A program made the translations under genes and the position numbers. Source: UBA7672 sp963718145 (lineage in GTDB: Bacteria > Pseudomonadota > Alphaproteobacteria > Caulobacterales > Hyphomonadaceae). Taken from it: a stretch of 64,000 nucleotides of DNA. Shown here piece after piece: positions 56,247 through 64,000 of this stretch. The notes beneath the pieces were generated by a model. It worked only from the letters and a program-made list of their open reading frames with translations. It searched no databases and had not been told where the DNA came from. Location of the stretch: NCBI GenBank assembly GCA_963718145.1, contig CAVQYJ010000023.1, positions 372,001 through 436,000 of the forward strand. Reading direction: 5' to 3'. Positions within the stretch are counted from its first letter, which is position 1; every line of letters begins with the position of its first letter.

Positions 56247-57116
56247 ATGACCGATTTCACCACCTTCAAGCTTGAGACCCGCGACGGGATTGCCGTCGCC
56301 ACCTTCTCGCGGCCCGAGAAGATGAACACTTTCACGCATGTGATGATGACGGAGCTGCTCCAGCTTTTCGACGTCACGGACAAGGACGATTCCATCCGCG
56401 CCGTGATCGTGACCGGGTCCGGCCGCGCCTTCTGCGCAGGGGCAGAGCTGGGCGGCGGCGGCGGCACGTTCGATCCCAACCAGCGCGACATGAGCCGCGA
56501 GCTGGTGGTCAATGGCGTGCGGCGCGACGGCGGGGGCCGCGTCTCCCTGCGCATCTTCAACAGCCTCAAGCCGGTGATCGCGGCGGTGAACGGTGCAGCG
56601 GTGGGCGTGGGCGCCACCATGCAGCTGCCGATGGATTTCCGCATCGCCTCGACTGACGCGCGCTATGGTTTCGTCTTCACCCGCCGCGGCATCGCACCTG
56701 AAGCGTGCTCGAGCTATTTCCTGCCCAAGCTGGTCGGTGTGCCGACGGCCCTCGAATGGATCTATTCCGGACGGGTCTTCGGCGCAGAAGAAGCCAAGGC
56801 CGCCGGCCTGGTCCAATCGGTCCACAAGCCCGAGGACCTCCTGTCCGCCGCGATCGACCTCGCCCATCGCGTCACCGACAAGACGGCGCCGGTGTCGGTC
56901 GCTGTCAGCCGGCAGATGGTGTGGCGCATGCTCGGCGCCTCGCACCCGATGGACGCCCACCGCGCCGACAGCCGCGCCATCAACGCCCGCGGCGCTTCCG
57001 CCGACGTGCGCGAAGGCATCTCGTCCTTCCTGGAAAAACGCGACGCGAAATTCGTGAACAGCGTCGCCACCGAACTGCCAGACCTGTTCACCGACCCGGA
57101 CCCGGAATTCCGGTAG
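56247..57116 (+). CDS. Enoyl-CoA hydratase/crotonase family protein
   Basis: A 289-residue crotonase: GIAVATFSRPEKMNTFTHVMM, the oxyanion region GRAFCAGAELGGGGG, NGAAVGVGATMQLPMDFRIA, and FTRRGIAPEACSSYFLP. The catalytic glutamate of hydratases would be near EACSS; the first acidic residue position is less clear, so hydratase or isomerase cannot be told. It acts on CoA esters, possibly in fatty-acid or side-chain degradation. It is separate from metW by about 80 bases. Confidence 0.92.
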   Translation: MTDFTTFKLETRDGIAVATFSRPEKMNTFTHVMMTELLQLFDVTDKDDSIRAVIVTGSGRAFCAGAELGGGGGTFDPNQRDMSRELVVNGVRRDGGGRVSLRIFNSLKPVIAAVNGAAVGVGATMQLPMDFRIASTDARYGFVFTRRGIAPEACSSYFLPKLVGVPTALEWIYSGRVFGAEEAKAAGLVQSVHKPEDLLSAAIDLAHRVTDKTAPVSVAVSRQMVWRMLGASHPMDAHRADSRAINARGASADVREGISSFLEKRDAKFVNSVATELPDLFTDPDPEFR

Positions 57117-57130
57117 GCGAGACGCAAGAG

Positions 57131-57158
57131 GGCGGGACGGCTTTTCGGCCATCCCGCC
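57131..57158. terminator. Hairpin between convergent crotonase and PII genes
   Basis: GGCGGGACGGC / GGCCATCCCGCC form a stem with a short TTTTC-containing loop, halfway between the two convergent stop codons. No long T-run follows on either strand, so efficiency is unknown, but its position fits a shared bidirectional terminator. Confidence 0.55.
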
Positions 57159-57180
57159 TCCGGAACCTGCGCCGGTCGGA

Positions 57181-57525
57181 TCAGGTGGAGAGTGCGGCTT
57201 CGTTCTTCTCGCCGGTGCGGATGCGCATCACCGATTCGAGGTCGAGCACGAAGATCTTGCCGTCGCCGATCTTGTTGGAGTTGGCGGCCTGGGTGATCGC
57301 GTCGACCACTTTCTCGACGATCGCGTCCGGGACGGCGGTTTCGATGCGGACCTTCGGCAGCAGGCGCACTTCGTATTCGGCGCCGCGATAGACCTCGGTC
57401 TTGCCCTGCTGGCGGCCATAGCCGCGCACTTCCGTCACGGTAACGCCCGAGGCGCCAGCCGCGGTGACCGCGTCGAGCACGGCATCGAGGCGCGAGGGTT
57501 TGAAGACTGCGGTGATGTATTTCAT
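57181..57525 (-). CDS. glnB: Nitrogen regulatory protein PII
   Basis: A 114-residue PII signal protein, which senses 2-oxoglutarate, ATP/ADP and nitrogen status. It has MKYITAVFKPSRLDAVLDAV, the T-loop GRQQGKTEVYRGAEYEV with the modified tyrosine, and the B/C loop with KVVDAITQAANSNKIGDGKIFV, and ends RIRTGEKNEAAL. GlnB and GlnK cannot be told apart from sequence alone; no amtB gene is adjacent, which favours neither firmly. AAGGA precedes the ATG. Confidence 0.93.
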   Translation of the reverse strand: MKYITAVFKPSRLDAVLDAVTAAGASGVTVTEVRGYGRQQGKTEVYRGAEYEVRLLPKVRIETAVPDAIVEKVVDAITQAANSNKIGDGKIFVLDLESVMRIRTGEKNEAALST

Positions 57526-57560
57526 AGGGGCAAATCCTTCTGCTGCCGCTCCCGGCGGCG

Positions 57561-57576
57561 TGTTATGCATATAACA
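57561..57576 (-). promoter_or_regulatory. Inverted repeat upstream of PII gene
   Basis: TGTTAT-GCAT-ATAACA, a 6-bp inverted repeat with a 4-base spacer, lies 36 bases upstream of the PII start codon in an otherwise AT-rich patch. It could be a regulator binding site. I cannot assign a regulator; it is not an NtrC or sigma-54 site by eye. Confidence 0.4.
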
Positions 57577-57599
57577 CTCAACTTACACATCTTCAACAC

Positions 57600-58344
57600 C
57601 TATTCGGGCATTTTGTCAATATGCGAGCGAGCCGTACGCTTGGCGGGCGCCTTGACGACCTTGCGCACCCGCACCGGCTTTCCGGGCTCGATATAGAGCC
57701 GTTTCATCGCCTCGATCATCAGCACCCCCCCGAAATTCGACCAGCCAAACCCGCCGATGCGCTCCCACGCCTCGCCAGCCGAGGTGATCAGCCCCCAGCC
57801 GATCGGAGGGGCGTAAAGCGCCCGGGCTGATGCGGCTGGCAGGAACATCGCCTCCTCCAGCAGGCGATTGAGCTGCGAGCGGGTATATGGACGCCCATGT
57901 CCGTAGGGAGTCGAACTCGGCCCGGGCCCACAAGCCCCTCCGGTGGGCGACGATGATCAGGATTCGGGCTTCCGGCGCCGCCACACGCCAGAATTCGCGC
58001 AGCAGGCGCTGCGGGCTCTCAGCCTCTTCCAGCCCGTGGCAGACGATGATCCGGTCGAACAGGGCGTCCTGGAAGGGCAGCCGCTCTTCCTCCACCAGCG
58101 CAGCAAGGCCTTTTTCCTCGGCCGGCCAGCGGATCGCGCCCTGGTCGTCGGGGGAGGCGGAAACAACGCGGCGCGCGCCTGTCCGGTAGCGCTCCAGAAG
58201 TCCGTCGGCATGGCCGTAGCCCAGCACATCGAGCCCGTCCGCCTGGGGCCACAGGGCGCCCACGCGGCGCGCCACCATCTCCTGCGCCATGCGCCCGAGC
58301 GATGAGCCGTAGAATGTCTGCAACCTATCGATATCGAATCGCAT
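57600..58344 (-). CDS. Class I SAM-dependent methyltransferase (frameshifted)
   Basis: About 248 residues. It starts MRFDIDRLQTFYGSSLGRMAQEMVARRV and continues LDVLGYGHADGLLERYR and RIIVCHGLEEAESPQRLLREFWRVAAPEARILIIVAHRRGLWARAEF. A C-run near 57906-57908 is short or long by one or two bases, after which YGHGRPYTRSQLNRLLEEAM continues to 57600. The family is conserved next to gloB in alphaproteobacteria and is divergent from it. Substrate unknown. Confidence 0.85.
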
Positions 58345-58430
58345 CCGTCCGCCGTGCCCCGTCTCTCTGGTTCGGACCTGCAGGCGACAAACAACTGACA
58401 CGCTGAAGGACTTGTGCCAACATTCCGCCC

Positions 58431-58901
58431 ATGTTGCACAAGTGTGGTGCGGCCTTTGCCTTGATCGGGTTGGTGTCGCTGATGCGGGCCGAGGCATGTA
58501 CGCTATTGGAGCCTGCCTATGCTCCCGGCTCTCGGGAAGCGATTGCCGCCGAGCACCAGGCGAACCAAGAGTTTGCCGCCCACATAGCCGCGTACGATCT
58601 GATCTTGGTAGGAAAGGTTATATCAGAGCGAACATCCACTCTTGGCGAAATGTGGATGGTCGATCCTTTACGGGGCAGTCCCGCGTATCGAACGTGGTTG
58701 GAAGTTGTTCAACTGCTCAAAGGCGAAGCGCCCGCTCCACTGAGTGTCTTAAATGGAGAATACGGTTCGACGTGCGGTCGTATGTTGCCGGTTCGGAGGG
58801 GTCAAATCGTCGTTGCGTATGCCAACGAACGCGATGGCTATTGGTTCGGCGATTTCGCTTCGGTTGAAATATTGAATTATCTCGGACCACTATTGCGGTA
58901 G
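58431..58901 (+). CDS. Exported hypothetical protein, low GC
   Basis: A 156-residue protein with a signal peptide (MLHKCGAAFALIGLVSLMRAEA). The mature domain has an N-terminal cysteine (CTLLEP), then VGKVISERTSTLG and VVQLLKGEAPAPLSVLNGEYGSTCGRMLPVRRGQIVVAYA, a beta-rich sequence of the type in tissue-inhibitor-of-metalloproteinase-like or NTR folds. I do not recognise the family. Codon use and GC are lower than in the neighbours, which suggests acquisition. It sits between the methyltransferase and gloB, which are usually adjacent. Confidence 0.65.
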   Translation: MLHKCGAAFALIGLVSLMRAEACTLLEPAYAPGSREAIAAEHQANQEFAAHIAAYDLILVGKVISERTSTLGEMWMVDPLRGSPAYRTWLEVVQLLKGEAPAPLSVLNGEYGSTCGRMLPVRRGQIVVAYANERDGYWFGDFASVEILNYLGPLLR

Positions 58902-58976
58902 CGACTGACGCGCCATAGCCGAAATGCCGAGGCCGAACCTATGTTGGCGTGAGGCAGACCCGAAAGGCGATCCCAA

Positions 58977-59744
58977 TTGGCCCAGCCCCTCATTCACATG
59001 TTCCCGTGCCTCAAGGACAATTACGGCTTCCTGATCCACGATCCGGGGTCGGGCGAGACGGCGTGCATCGACACGCCCGACGCCCCGAAAATCCTCGCCG
59101 AAGCCGATAGCAGGGGCTGGAAGATCACGCAGATCTGGAACACGCACTGGCATCCTGACCATGCCGGGGGCAACGCCGCCATCAAGGCCGCCACCGGCTG
59201 CATCATCGTCGGCCCGAAGGGCGAGGCGGCGAAAATCCCCACGCTCGACCGCCAGCTCGTCGAGGGCGACACGGTGAAACTGGGATCGGCGTCCGCGCGC
59301 GTGCTCGACACGCCCGGCCACACGGCGGGTCACATCGTCTACCACCTGCCCGAGCACAAACTTGCATTCGTCGGCGACACGCTGTTCGCGCTTGGCTGCG
59401 GCCGGTTGTTCGAAGGCACCGCGCAGCAGATGTGGACCAGCCTCGGCAAGCTGCGCGCCATGCCGGACGACACCACGATCTACTGCGCCCACGAATACAC
59501 CGCCGCCAACGCCGCGTTCGCGCTCAGCGTCGACGGCGAGAACCCCGCCCTGCGCGCCTATTCCGACGAGATCGCCGCCAAGCGCGCAAAGGACATTCCC
59601 ACCGTGCCCACCACCATCGGCAAGGAGCGCCGCGCCAATCCCTTCCTCCGCGCCGACGACCCGAAGCTGCAAGCGTTCGTCGGCCACCCTGGCGATCCGG
59701 TCGCGACCTTCGCCGAGGTGCGAGAGCGGAAGAACAGGTTCTAG
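58977..59744 (+). CDS. gloB: Hydroxyacylglutathione hydrolase (glyoxalase II)
   Basis: A 255-residue metallo-beta-lactamase-fold hydrolase that releases D-lactate and glutathione from S-lactoylglutathione. The metal motif is THWHPDHAGG; further ligands are in GHTAGHIVYHL, FVGDTLFALGCGR and YCAHEYT, and the ending ERRANPFLRADDP is typical. The start is a TTG (LAQPLIHMF) with AAAGG upstream. It detoxifies methylglyoxal together with glyoxalase I, which is not in the window. Confidence 0.94.
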   Translation: MAQPLIHMFPCLKDNYGFLIHDPGSGETACIDTPDAPKILAEADSRGWKITQIWNTHWHPDHAGGNAAIKAATGCIIVGPKGEAAKIPTLDRQLVEGDTVKLGSASARVLDTPGHTAGHIVYHLPEHKLAFVGDTLFALGCGRLFEGTAQQMWTSLGKLRAMPDDTTIYCAHEYTAANAAFALSVDGENPALRAYSDEIAAKRAKDIPTVPTTIGKERRANPFLRADDPKLQAFVGHPGDPVATFAEVRERKNRF

Positions 59745-60009
59745 CAGGAATTCGTCGTAGCTTCCGACGAACATAGGGAGCTTGCGCTGCATGCGGGCGC
59801 TACATCCCGCCGCGACGCGGGACCATGGGCCGGCGATAGCGATGCAAGACGCTGGGTCAATGCCTTGCCTTGCGCGACAGGGTGGCGCCGGCGACGCACT
59901 GATCCGCAAGGTGGACACGCAACAAGAGATTCAACCTCCGCGCGAGCTGGCTGGCTAGCGTCAGTGCGCTGCGCGTGGGAAGCTCGGCCCCTGAACAATC
60001 CTCGGGGAT

Positions 60010-62742
60010 ATGTCCATGAACATGAAACTGTTGTGCAGCGCTGCACTCATTCTCTCGATCGGGAGCATGGCGGCGCCTCTGGCCACCGCGCAGCAGACCC
60101 AGCCCGAAAGAGGCGAGACCATCATCATCACCGGCACGCGCGTCGCCGAGCGCTCTGCAAGCGACTCTGCCTCGCCGGTCGATGTCGTGTCAGGGATCGA
60201 CCTGGTGAACCAGGGCGACAATGACACGGTGAACCTTATCCGCACGCTGGTCCCGTCGTTCAACGCGACCACCCATCCGATCTCGGACGCTGCCACGCTG
60301 ATCCGCCCGGTGAACCTTCGCGGCCTTCCGCCAGACAACACGCTGGTGCTCGTCAATGGCAAGCGCATGCACCGCGCGGCCGTCATCGCCTTCCTCGGCG
60401 CCGGCATCTCGGACGGCAGCCAGGGGCCAGACATCTCGACCATCCCGGCGATCGGCCTGAAACAGGTCGAGGTGCTCCGCGACGGCGCATCCTCCCAGTA
60501 CGGCTCCGACGCCATCGCGGGCGTCATCAACTTCATCCTCAAGGACGACACCTCGGGTGGCTCAGCCGAAGCCAAGTGGGGACAGACCTACGAGGGCGAC
60601 GGCACGTCCTACCAACTCGCGGGCAGTCTCGGCCTACAGATCGGGCCAAACGGCTTCCTCAACCTGTCGGGAGAATACCAGCAAGCCGACGCCACGAGCC
60701 GCTCGGTGCAGCGCGCCGACGCCGCCGCCCTGATCGCAGCCGGCAACACGGCCGTCGCCAATCCGGCGCAGATCTGGGGCCAGCCCGAGATCAAGGACGA
60801 CTTCAAGCTCTACGCCAATTTCGGGATCGATCTCGACGACAACAACGAGTTCTACGCCTTTGGAAACTTCGCACAGCGCGAATCGATAGGCGGCTTCTTC
60901 TTCCGCAACCCGACCAACAGGCCGGGCGTCTATGCCGGGCCGACGGTCAACCCGGTGACGGGCGCTCCGCTGCCGGCAGCATCCGGCGGCGTGCCATCCA
61001 TCCTGGTCGGCGACCTCTCCGTCACAACGGCAGGCGACTGCCCGGCAGGGATCCCGCTGACGGCAGGCGGCGGACTTCTCCCCAACCCCACCGTCCTCGC
61101 TTCGGTCACAGCCAATGCGAACTGCTTCTCCTTCGTCGAACTTTTCCCGGGCGGCTTCACGCCCAGCTTCGGCGGAGAGCTGGAGGACAAGTCTCTTGCG
61201 GTAGGCGTGCGCGGCGAGGTTCCGGGGATTTCGGGCCTCAACTACGACGTCAGCTACCGCTATGGCGACAACCAGGTCGACTTCAGGATCAACAACACGA
61301 TCAACGCCTCGCTCGGCCCCAACACGCCGACCTCCTTCAACCCGGGCGGCTATGGCCAGATCGAAAACCTCTTCAACCTTGACTTCGGCTATGGACTGCC
61401 GATTTCGGGCTTCGCCTCGGACCTCAACATCGCCTTCGGCTTCGAATGGCGCGAAGAGGAATTCGAGGTTCGTGCAGGCGATCCGGCCTCCTACGCCCTC
61501 GGACCGCTGGCGGCGCCATCGAGCGCCTATCCGCTCGGCCAGGGGTTCTCGACCAGCTCGAACGGGTTTGGCGGCTTCACGCCCAGCTCGGCCGGCAAGA
61601 ACAGCCAGTCGAACACGTCCTACTACATCGACCTCGAAACCGACGTGACGAAAGCGGTGACGCTGCAGGCTGCGGTGCGCTTCGAGGACTATGACAGCTT
61701 CGGCGACACCACGAACTACAAGGTCGGCGGCCTGTGGCGCGTCACCGACTCCATTCGCCTGCGGTCGACCTACTCGACGGGCTTCCACGCCCCGACAGCC
61801 GGCCAGGCGAACGTCATCAACGTGACGACGCAGTTCTCCAACGGCCAGCTCGAAGACGAAGGCACATTCCCGCTCAACAGCCCGGCGGGCCAGATTGCTG
61901 CGAACTACATCGCCGGATCGATCGCCTCCGGCGGACTCGGCCTGCCGCGCCCGCAGCTCGGGCCGGAAGAGTCGAAGAACTTCACGATCGGCGGCGCCTT
62001 CGACATCGGGCCTGCGACCCTGACGGTCGATCTCTTCAATATCGACGTGAAGGATCGCATTTCGCGCTCCTCCACCATCAGCTTCCCGGCGGCGCTGCAA
62101 TACCTTGCGGCGCAGAGCAATGTCGCCACGGGCGGGGCCACCCGCACCGGCGCCCTGCTGCAGATCCTCGACAACGCCAACGTGCTGGATCGTGCGGACT
62201 TCGCCGGTTTCGAGGACCTGATCGCCTTCGCCTTCTTCAACAACGATTTCGACACGCAGACCCGCGGCGTCGACGTCGTCCTCTCCGGGCCAATGGACTT
62301 CATCCCCGTGGGCCGGACGGACTACGCCCTGGCGCTGAACTACACCGACACCAGCGTCGAGAATGTCGGACAGACGATCGCCCCTACCCGCGTCCAGCAG
62401 CTTGAAGAGAGCCTGCCGAAGTGGAAGGGCAATTTCGCGGTCACCCACAATAATGGGCCGTGGCGCCTGCTTGGCCGTCTCAACTTCTATGGCGAGTATT
62501 ACGAGGCCCACCTCGAGGACAACACGCTGCCCATCGACGGCGACGCCGCTGTGCTGGTGGATGCGGAGGCCGGCTACAAGGTTACGGACAACCTTGAACT
62601 CATCCTGGGCGCGCAGAACCTGTTCGACCAGTATCCGGTCGACAATCCCTGGGCCGGCATCGTCGGCGCCAAGTATGGCGAGCGCTCGCCCTATGGCTTC
62701 AACGGCGGGTTCTATTACGTGAAAGCCCGCTTCACCTGGTAG
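60010..62742 (+). CDS. TonB-dependent receptor
   Basis: A 910-residue outer-membrane receptor. It has a signal peptide (MKLLCSAALILSIGSMAAPLATAQ), a TonB box-like ETIIITGTRV, a plug domain with PVNLRGLPPDNTLVLVNGKR and VEVLRDGASSQYGSDAIAGVINFILK, and a beta barrel ending in aromatic KARFTW. It takes up an unknown large substrate across the outer membrane with TonB/ExbBD energy. No substrate-specific genes are adjacent. The plug style resembles the Caulobacter-type receptors that carry carbohydrates or siderophores. 265 gene-free bases lie upstream. Confidence 0.95.
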   Translation: MSMNMKLLCSAALILSIGSMAAPLATAQQTQPERGETIIITGTRVAERSASDSASPVDVVSGIDLVNQGDNDTVNLIRTLVPSFNATTHPISDAATLIRPVNLRGLPPDNTLVLVNGKRMHRAAVIAFLGAGISDGSQGPDISTIPAIGLKQVEVLRDGASSQYGSDAIAGVINFILKDDTSGGSAEAKWGQTYEGDGTSYQLAGSLGLQIGPNGFLNLSGEYQQADATSRSVQRADAAALIAAGNTAVANPAQIWGQPEIKDDFKLYANFGIDLDDNNEFYAFGNFAQRESIGGFFFRNPTNRPGVYAGPTVNPVTGAPLPAASGGVPSILVGDLSVTTAGDCPAGIPLTAGGGLLPNPTVLASVTANANCFSFVELFPGGFTPSFGGELEDKSLAVGVRGEVPGISGLNYDVSYRYGDNQVDFRINNTINASLGPNTPTSFNPGGYGQIENLFNLDFGYGLPISGFASDLNIAFGFEWREEEFEVRAGDPASYALGPLAAPSSAYPLGQGFSTSSNGFGGFTPSSAGKNSQSNTSYYIDLETDVTKAVTLQAAVRFEDYDSFGDTTNYKVGGLWRVTDSIRLRSTYSTGFHAPTAGQANVINVTTQFSNGQLEDEGTFPLNSPAGQIAANYIAGSIASGGLGLPRPQLGPEESKNFTIGGAFDIGPATLTVDLFNIDVKDRISRSSTISFPAALQYLAAQSNVATGGATRTGALLQILDNANVLDRADFAGFEDLIAFAFFNNDFDTQTRGVDVVLSGPMDFIPVGRTDYALALNYTDTSVENVGQTIAPTRVQQLEESLPKWKGNFAVTHNNGPWRLLGRLNFYGEYYEAHLEDNTLPIDGDAAVLVDAEAGYKVTDNLELILGAQNLFDQYPVDNPWAGIVGAKYGERSPYGFNGGFYYVKARFTW

Positions 62743-62846
62743 GCAGATCCAGGACCGATCCATGAGGCGATGCGTCCCCGGCTGGGCATGCATCGCCTCA
62801 TGTGCTTCTGCTCCCCTGGCATGAAGGCGGGGCCGGAGGAGCGCAC

Positions 62847-63266
62847 GTGTCTCTCGACGACATCATCCACGCGCTGGGCCTGAAGCGGCATCCCGAAGGC
62901 GGCTGGTACTCGGAGACGCATCGCATCCCTGCCCCGCCTGGCCAGCGCTCGCCAGGGACGGCGATCTACTACGCGCTCGGCAGGGGCGACCGCTCGCATT
63001 GGCACCGGGTCGACGCGACCGAGATCTGGCACTTCTACGCCGGCGACCCGCTGGAACTGTCGCTGTCCCGTGGCCAGGGCGTGAGCAACCACACCCTCGG
63101 CCCTGACCTCACGATCGGACAGCGTCCGCAGGTCGTCGTCGAGCCCGGAGAATGGCAATCGGCGCGGACGACCGGCGCATGGACGCTGGTCGGCTGCACC
63201 GTGTCGCCGGGCTTCGAGTTTTCGGGATTCGAACTGGCGCCGCCGGACTGGAATCCAGCTGGGTAG
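62847..63266 (+). CDS. Cupin fold DUF985 family protein
   Basis: A 139-residue single-cupin protein: LDDIIHALGLKRHPEGGWYSETHRIPA, AIYYALGRGDRSHWHRVDATEIWHFYAGDPLELSLS and the end SPGFEFSGFELAPPDW. The HWHRVDATEIWHFY segment carries the metal or ligand site. The DUF985 family has no assigned function. The GTG start follows GGAGGAGCGC. Confidence 0.88.
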   Translation: MSLDDIIHALGLKRHPEGGWYSETHRIPAPPGQRSPGTAIYYALGRGDRSHWHRVDATEIWHFYAGDPLELSLSRGQGVSNHTLGPDLTIGQRPQVVVEPGEWQSARTTGAWTLVGCTVSPGFEFSGFELAPPDWNPAG

Positions 63267-63272
63267 TCCGGC

Positions 63273-64000
63273 CTAGTTGGTGGAGCGTGCGGCCGTCAGC
63301 GCCAGCGCAATGGCGTCGGCGGAAGGGCGGCCACTGGGCCCGCCATTCGGGTTGACGCCGAGCACAAGCTCGCCGTCCTGGAAGGCGACGGAGGCGGCCA
63401 GCGCCCGCACCATCCGGACCTTGTTGAGCTTGGAGGCGAGGCGGCCCGAGGGCCCGTTGGCCTTCTCGACCCCTGCGACGAGCGTTGTCAGGGCCTCGGC
63501 GGCCCAGGCCTCGTTAGCGGCGAATTCGGCGGCGCCGAACACCGTCACCTCATGGCCGGCTAGCCGGGTGAGCCTGGCGGCTGCGCTGGTGCGCAATTCG
63601 TTGAGCGAGGCCGCCATGGGCGGAATGCTCAGCGGCGCAGCCAGGCCGGCCCGGGCCACGGGCGCGCCATTGGCGTTGTCGACGTAGGAAACGAGGCTGC
63701 CCGTGTCGGTCAGGCGGAACATGACCTGCCCCGCATCATTGCGCAGGAAAATGTCGCCGCGCTGGGCCGGGATCGCCTGCAGCACCATGATCTCGGGGCT
63801 GTCCTCGAACTTCACGATCGCCTCGCGCCCGTTCTGCTGCATGACGAAGCTGCGCTGGGAGGTGATGTCCTCGTAGCGGGTGGCGCCGGTGGTGGGTGCG
63901 GTGGTGGTGGCGGTGGGCGCTGCGGCGGCGCTGCGGTTGGCGGCGGCGGACTGCGCGTATGCGGTCGCGCCCGAAACAGCGGCGACGGCCAGTGCGGCAG
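63273..64000 (-). CDS. Exported hypothetical protein (5' end beyond window)
   Basis: The minus-strand frame runs from the window edge to 63273. Residues before the first internal ATG read ALAVAAVSGATAYAQS, the end of a signal peptide, so the true start lies just outside. The mature protein has an Ala/Thr linker, then YEDITSQRSFVMQQNGREAIVKFEDSPEIMVLQAIPAQRGDIFLRNDAGQVMFRLTDTGS and a helical region with TRLAGHEVTVFGAAEF. The DUF4908-type layout is possible but not certain. Expected in the periplasm. Confidence 0.7.
   Translation of the reverse strand, partial: AALAVAAVSGATAYAQSAAANRSAAAAPTATTTAPTTGATRYEDITSQRSFVMQQNGREAIVKFEDSPEIMVLQAIPAQRGDIFLRNDAGQVMFRLTDTGSLVSYVDNANGAPVARAGLAAPLSIPPMAASLNELRTSAAARLTRLAGHEVTVFGAAEFAANEAWAAEALTTLVAGVEKANGPSGRLASKLNKVRMVRALAASVAFQDGELVLGVNPNGGPSGRPSADAIALALTAARSTN

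Noticed and set aside
60634..62793. Minus-strand open frame opposite the TonB receptor
   Set aside because: Arg/Glu/Gly/Val-rich antisense translation; the plus-strand receptor is certain.

Overview
The window is a stretch of high-GC (roughly 65% by eye) chromosome from an alphaproteobacterium, most likely Caulobacterales/Hyphomonadales (Hyphomonadaceae-like). The pointers are the argH-lptM-lysA-DUF4175 (TIGR02302) gene order, the adjacent metX-metW and chorismate mutase-hisC-tyrC groups, TIGR02301 and TIGR02302 family proteins, the marine-type class GN sortase with its VIT/vWA substrate, and a long TonB-dependent receptor. No rRNA, tRNA, CRISPR array or transposase was recognised.

Layout. 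0-6.3 kb: tail of an M16 peptidase, a simple repeat, two tandem small membrane proteins, an aspartate aminotransferase and a secreted TPR-like protein with a strong terminator. 6.3-16.4 kb: exported prolyl oligopeptidase, sortase substrate plus sortase, a second M16 peptidase and a patatin phospholipase that is translationally coupled to it. 16.4-23.1 kb: a YjbR-type protein, a CxxCH lipoprotein, a TIR-TM-TPR protein, divergent DJ-1 and GlxA-like genes, and small membrane or lipoproteins. 23.1-26.4 kb: uvrB between blocks of palindromic repeats. 26.4-31.1 kb: the most accessory stretch, with a PcfJ-like/DUF559 pair, a two-gene cassette (winged-helix-like protein plus TIR-like P-loop NTPase) that is the best candidate for an undescribed system, and two glycine-zipper lipoproteins. 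31.3-36.5 kb: MORN protein, a membrane protein, two tandem 'WSNASNT' paralogues and TIGR02301. 36.5-46.7 kb: TlpA-like redoxin, argH, lptM, a HigBA-like toxin-antitoxin pair, lysA, TIGR02302, a cobalt nitrile hydratase set and a zeta-toxin-like kinase with a small partner. 46.8-51.4 kb: phosphoribosyltransferase, zinc-ribbon membrane protein, ftsEX, DUF218 protein and plsC. 51.4-58.3 kb: tyrC-hisC-chorismate mutase, metXW, crotonase, PII and a methyltransferase. 58.4-64 kb: secreted protein, gloB, TonB receptor, cupin and a partial exported protein.

How the genes fit together. Much of the window is amino-acid metabolism (aspartate aminotransferase, ArgH, LysA, HisC/TyrC/chorismate mutase, MetXW) and envelope biology (sortase, LptM, FtsEX, PlsC, TonB receptor, secreted peptidases). 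Genes in operons are tightly packed, with ATGA or TAGTG stop/start overlaps at many junctions.

Caution on sequence quality. At least ten otherwise well-conserved genes, including argH, tyrC, two M16 peptidases and a methyltransferase, carry small net indels that break the frame, and three more genes lack a canonical start codon. This density is much more like residual sequencing error in a lightly polished assembly than biology. Broken genes are therefore listed at their inferred full extent, with the break position given.
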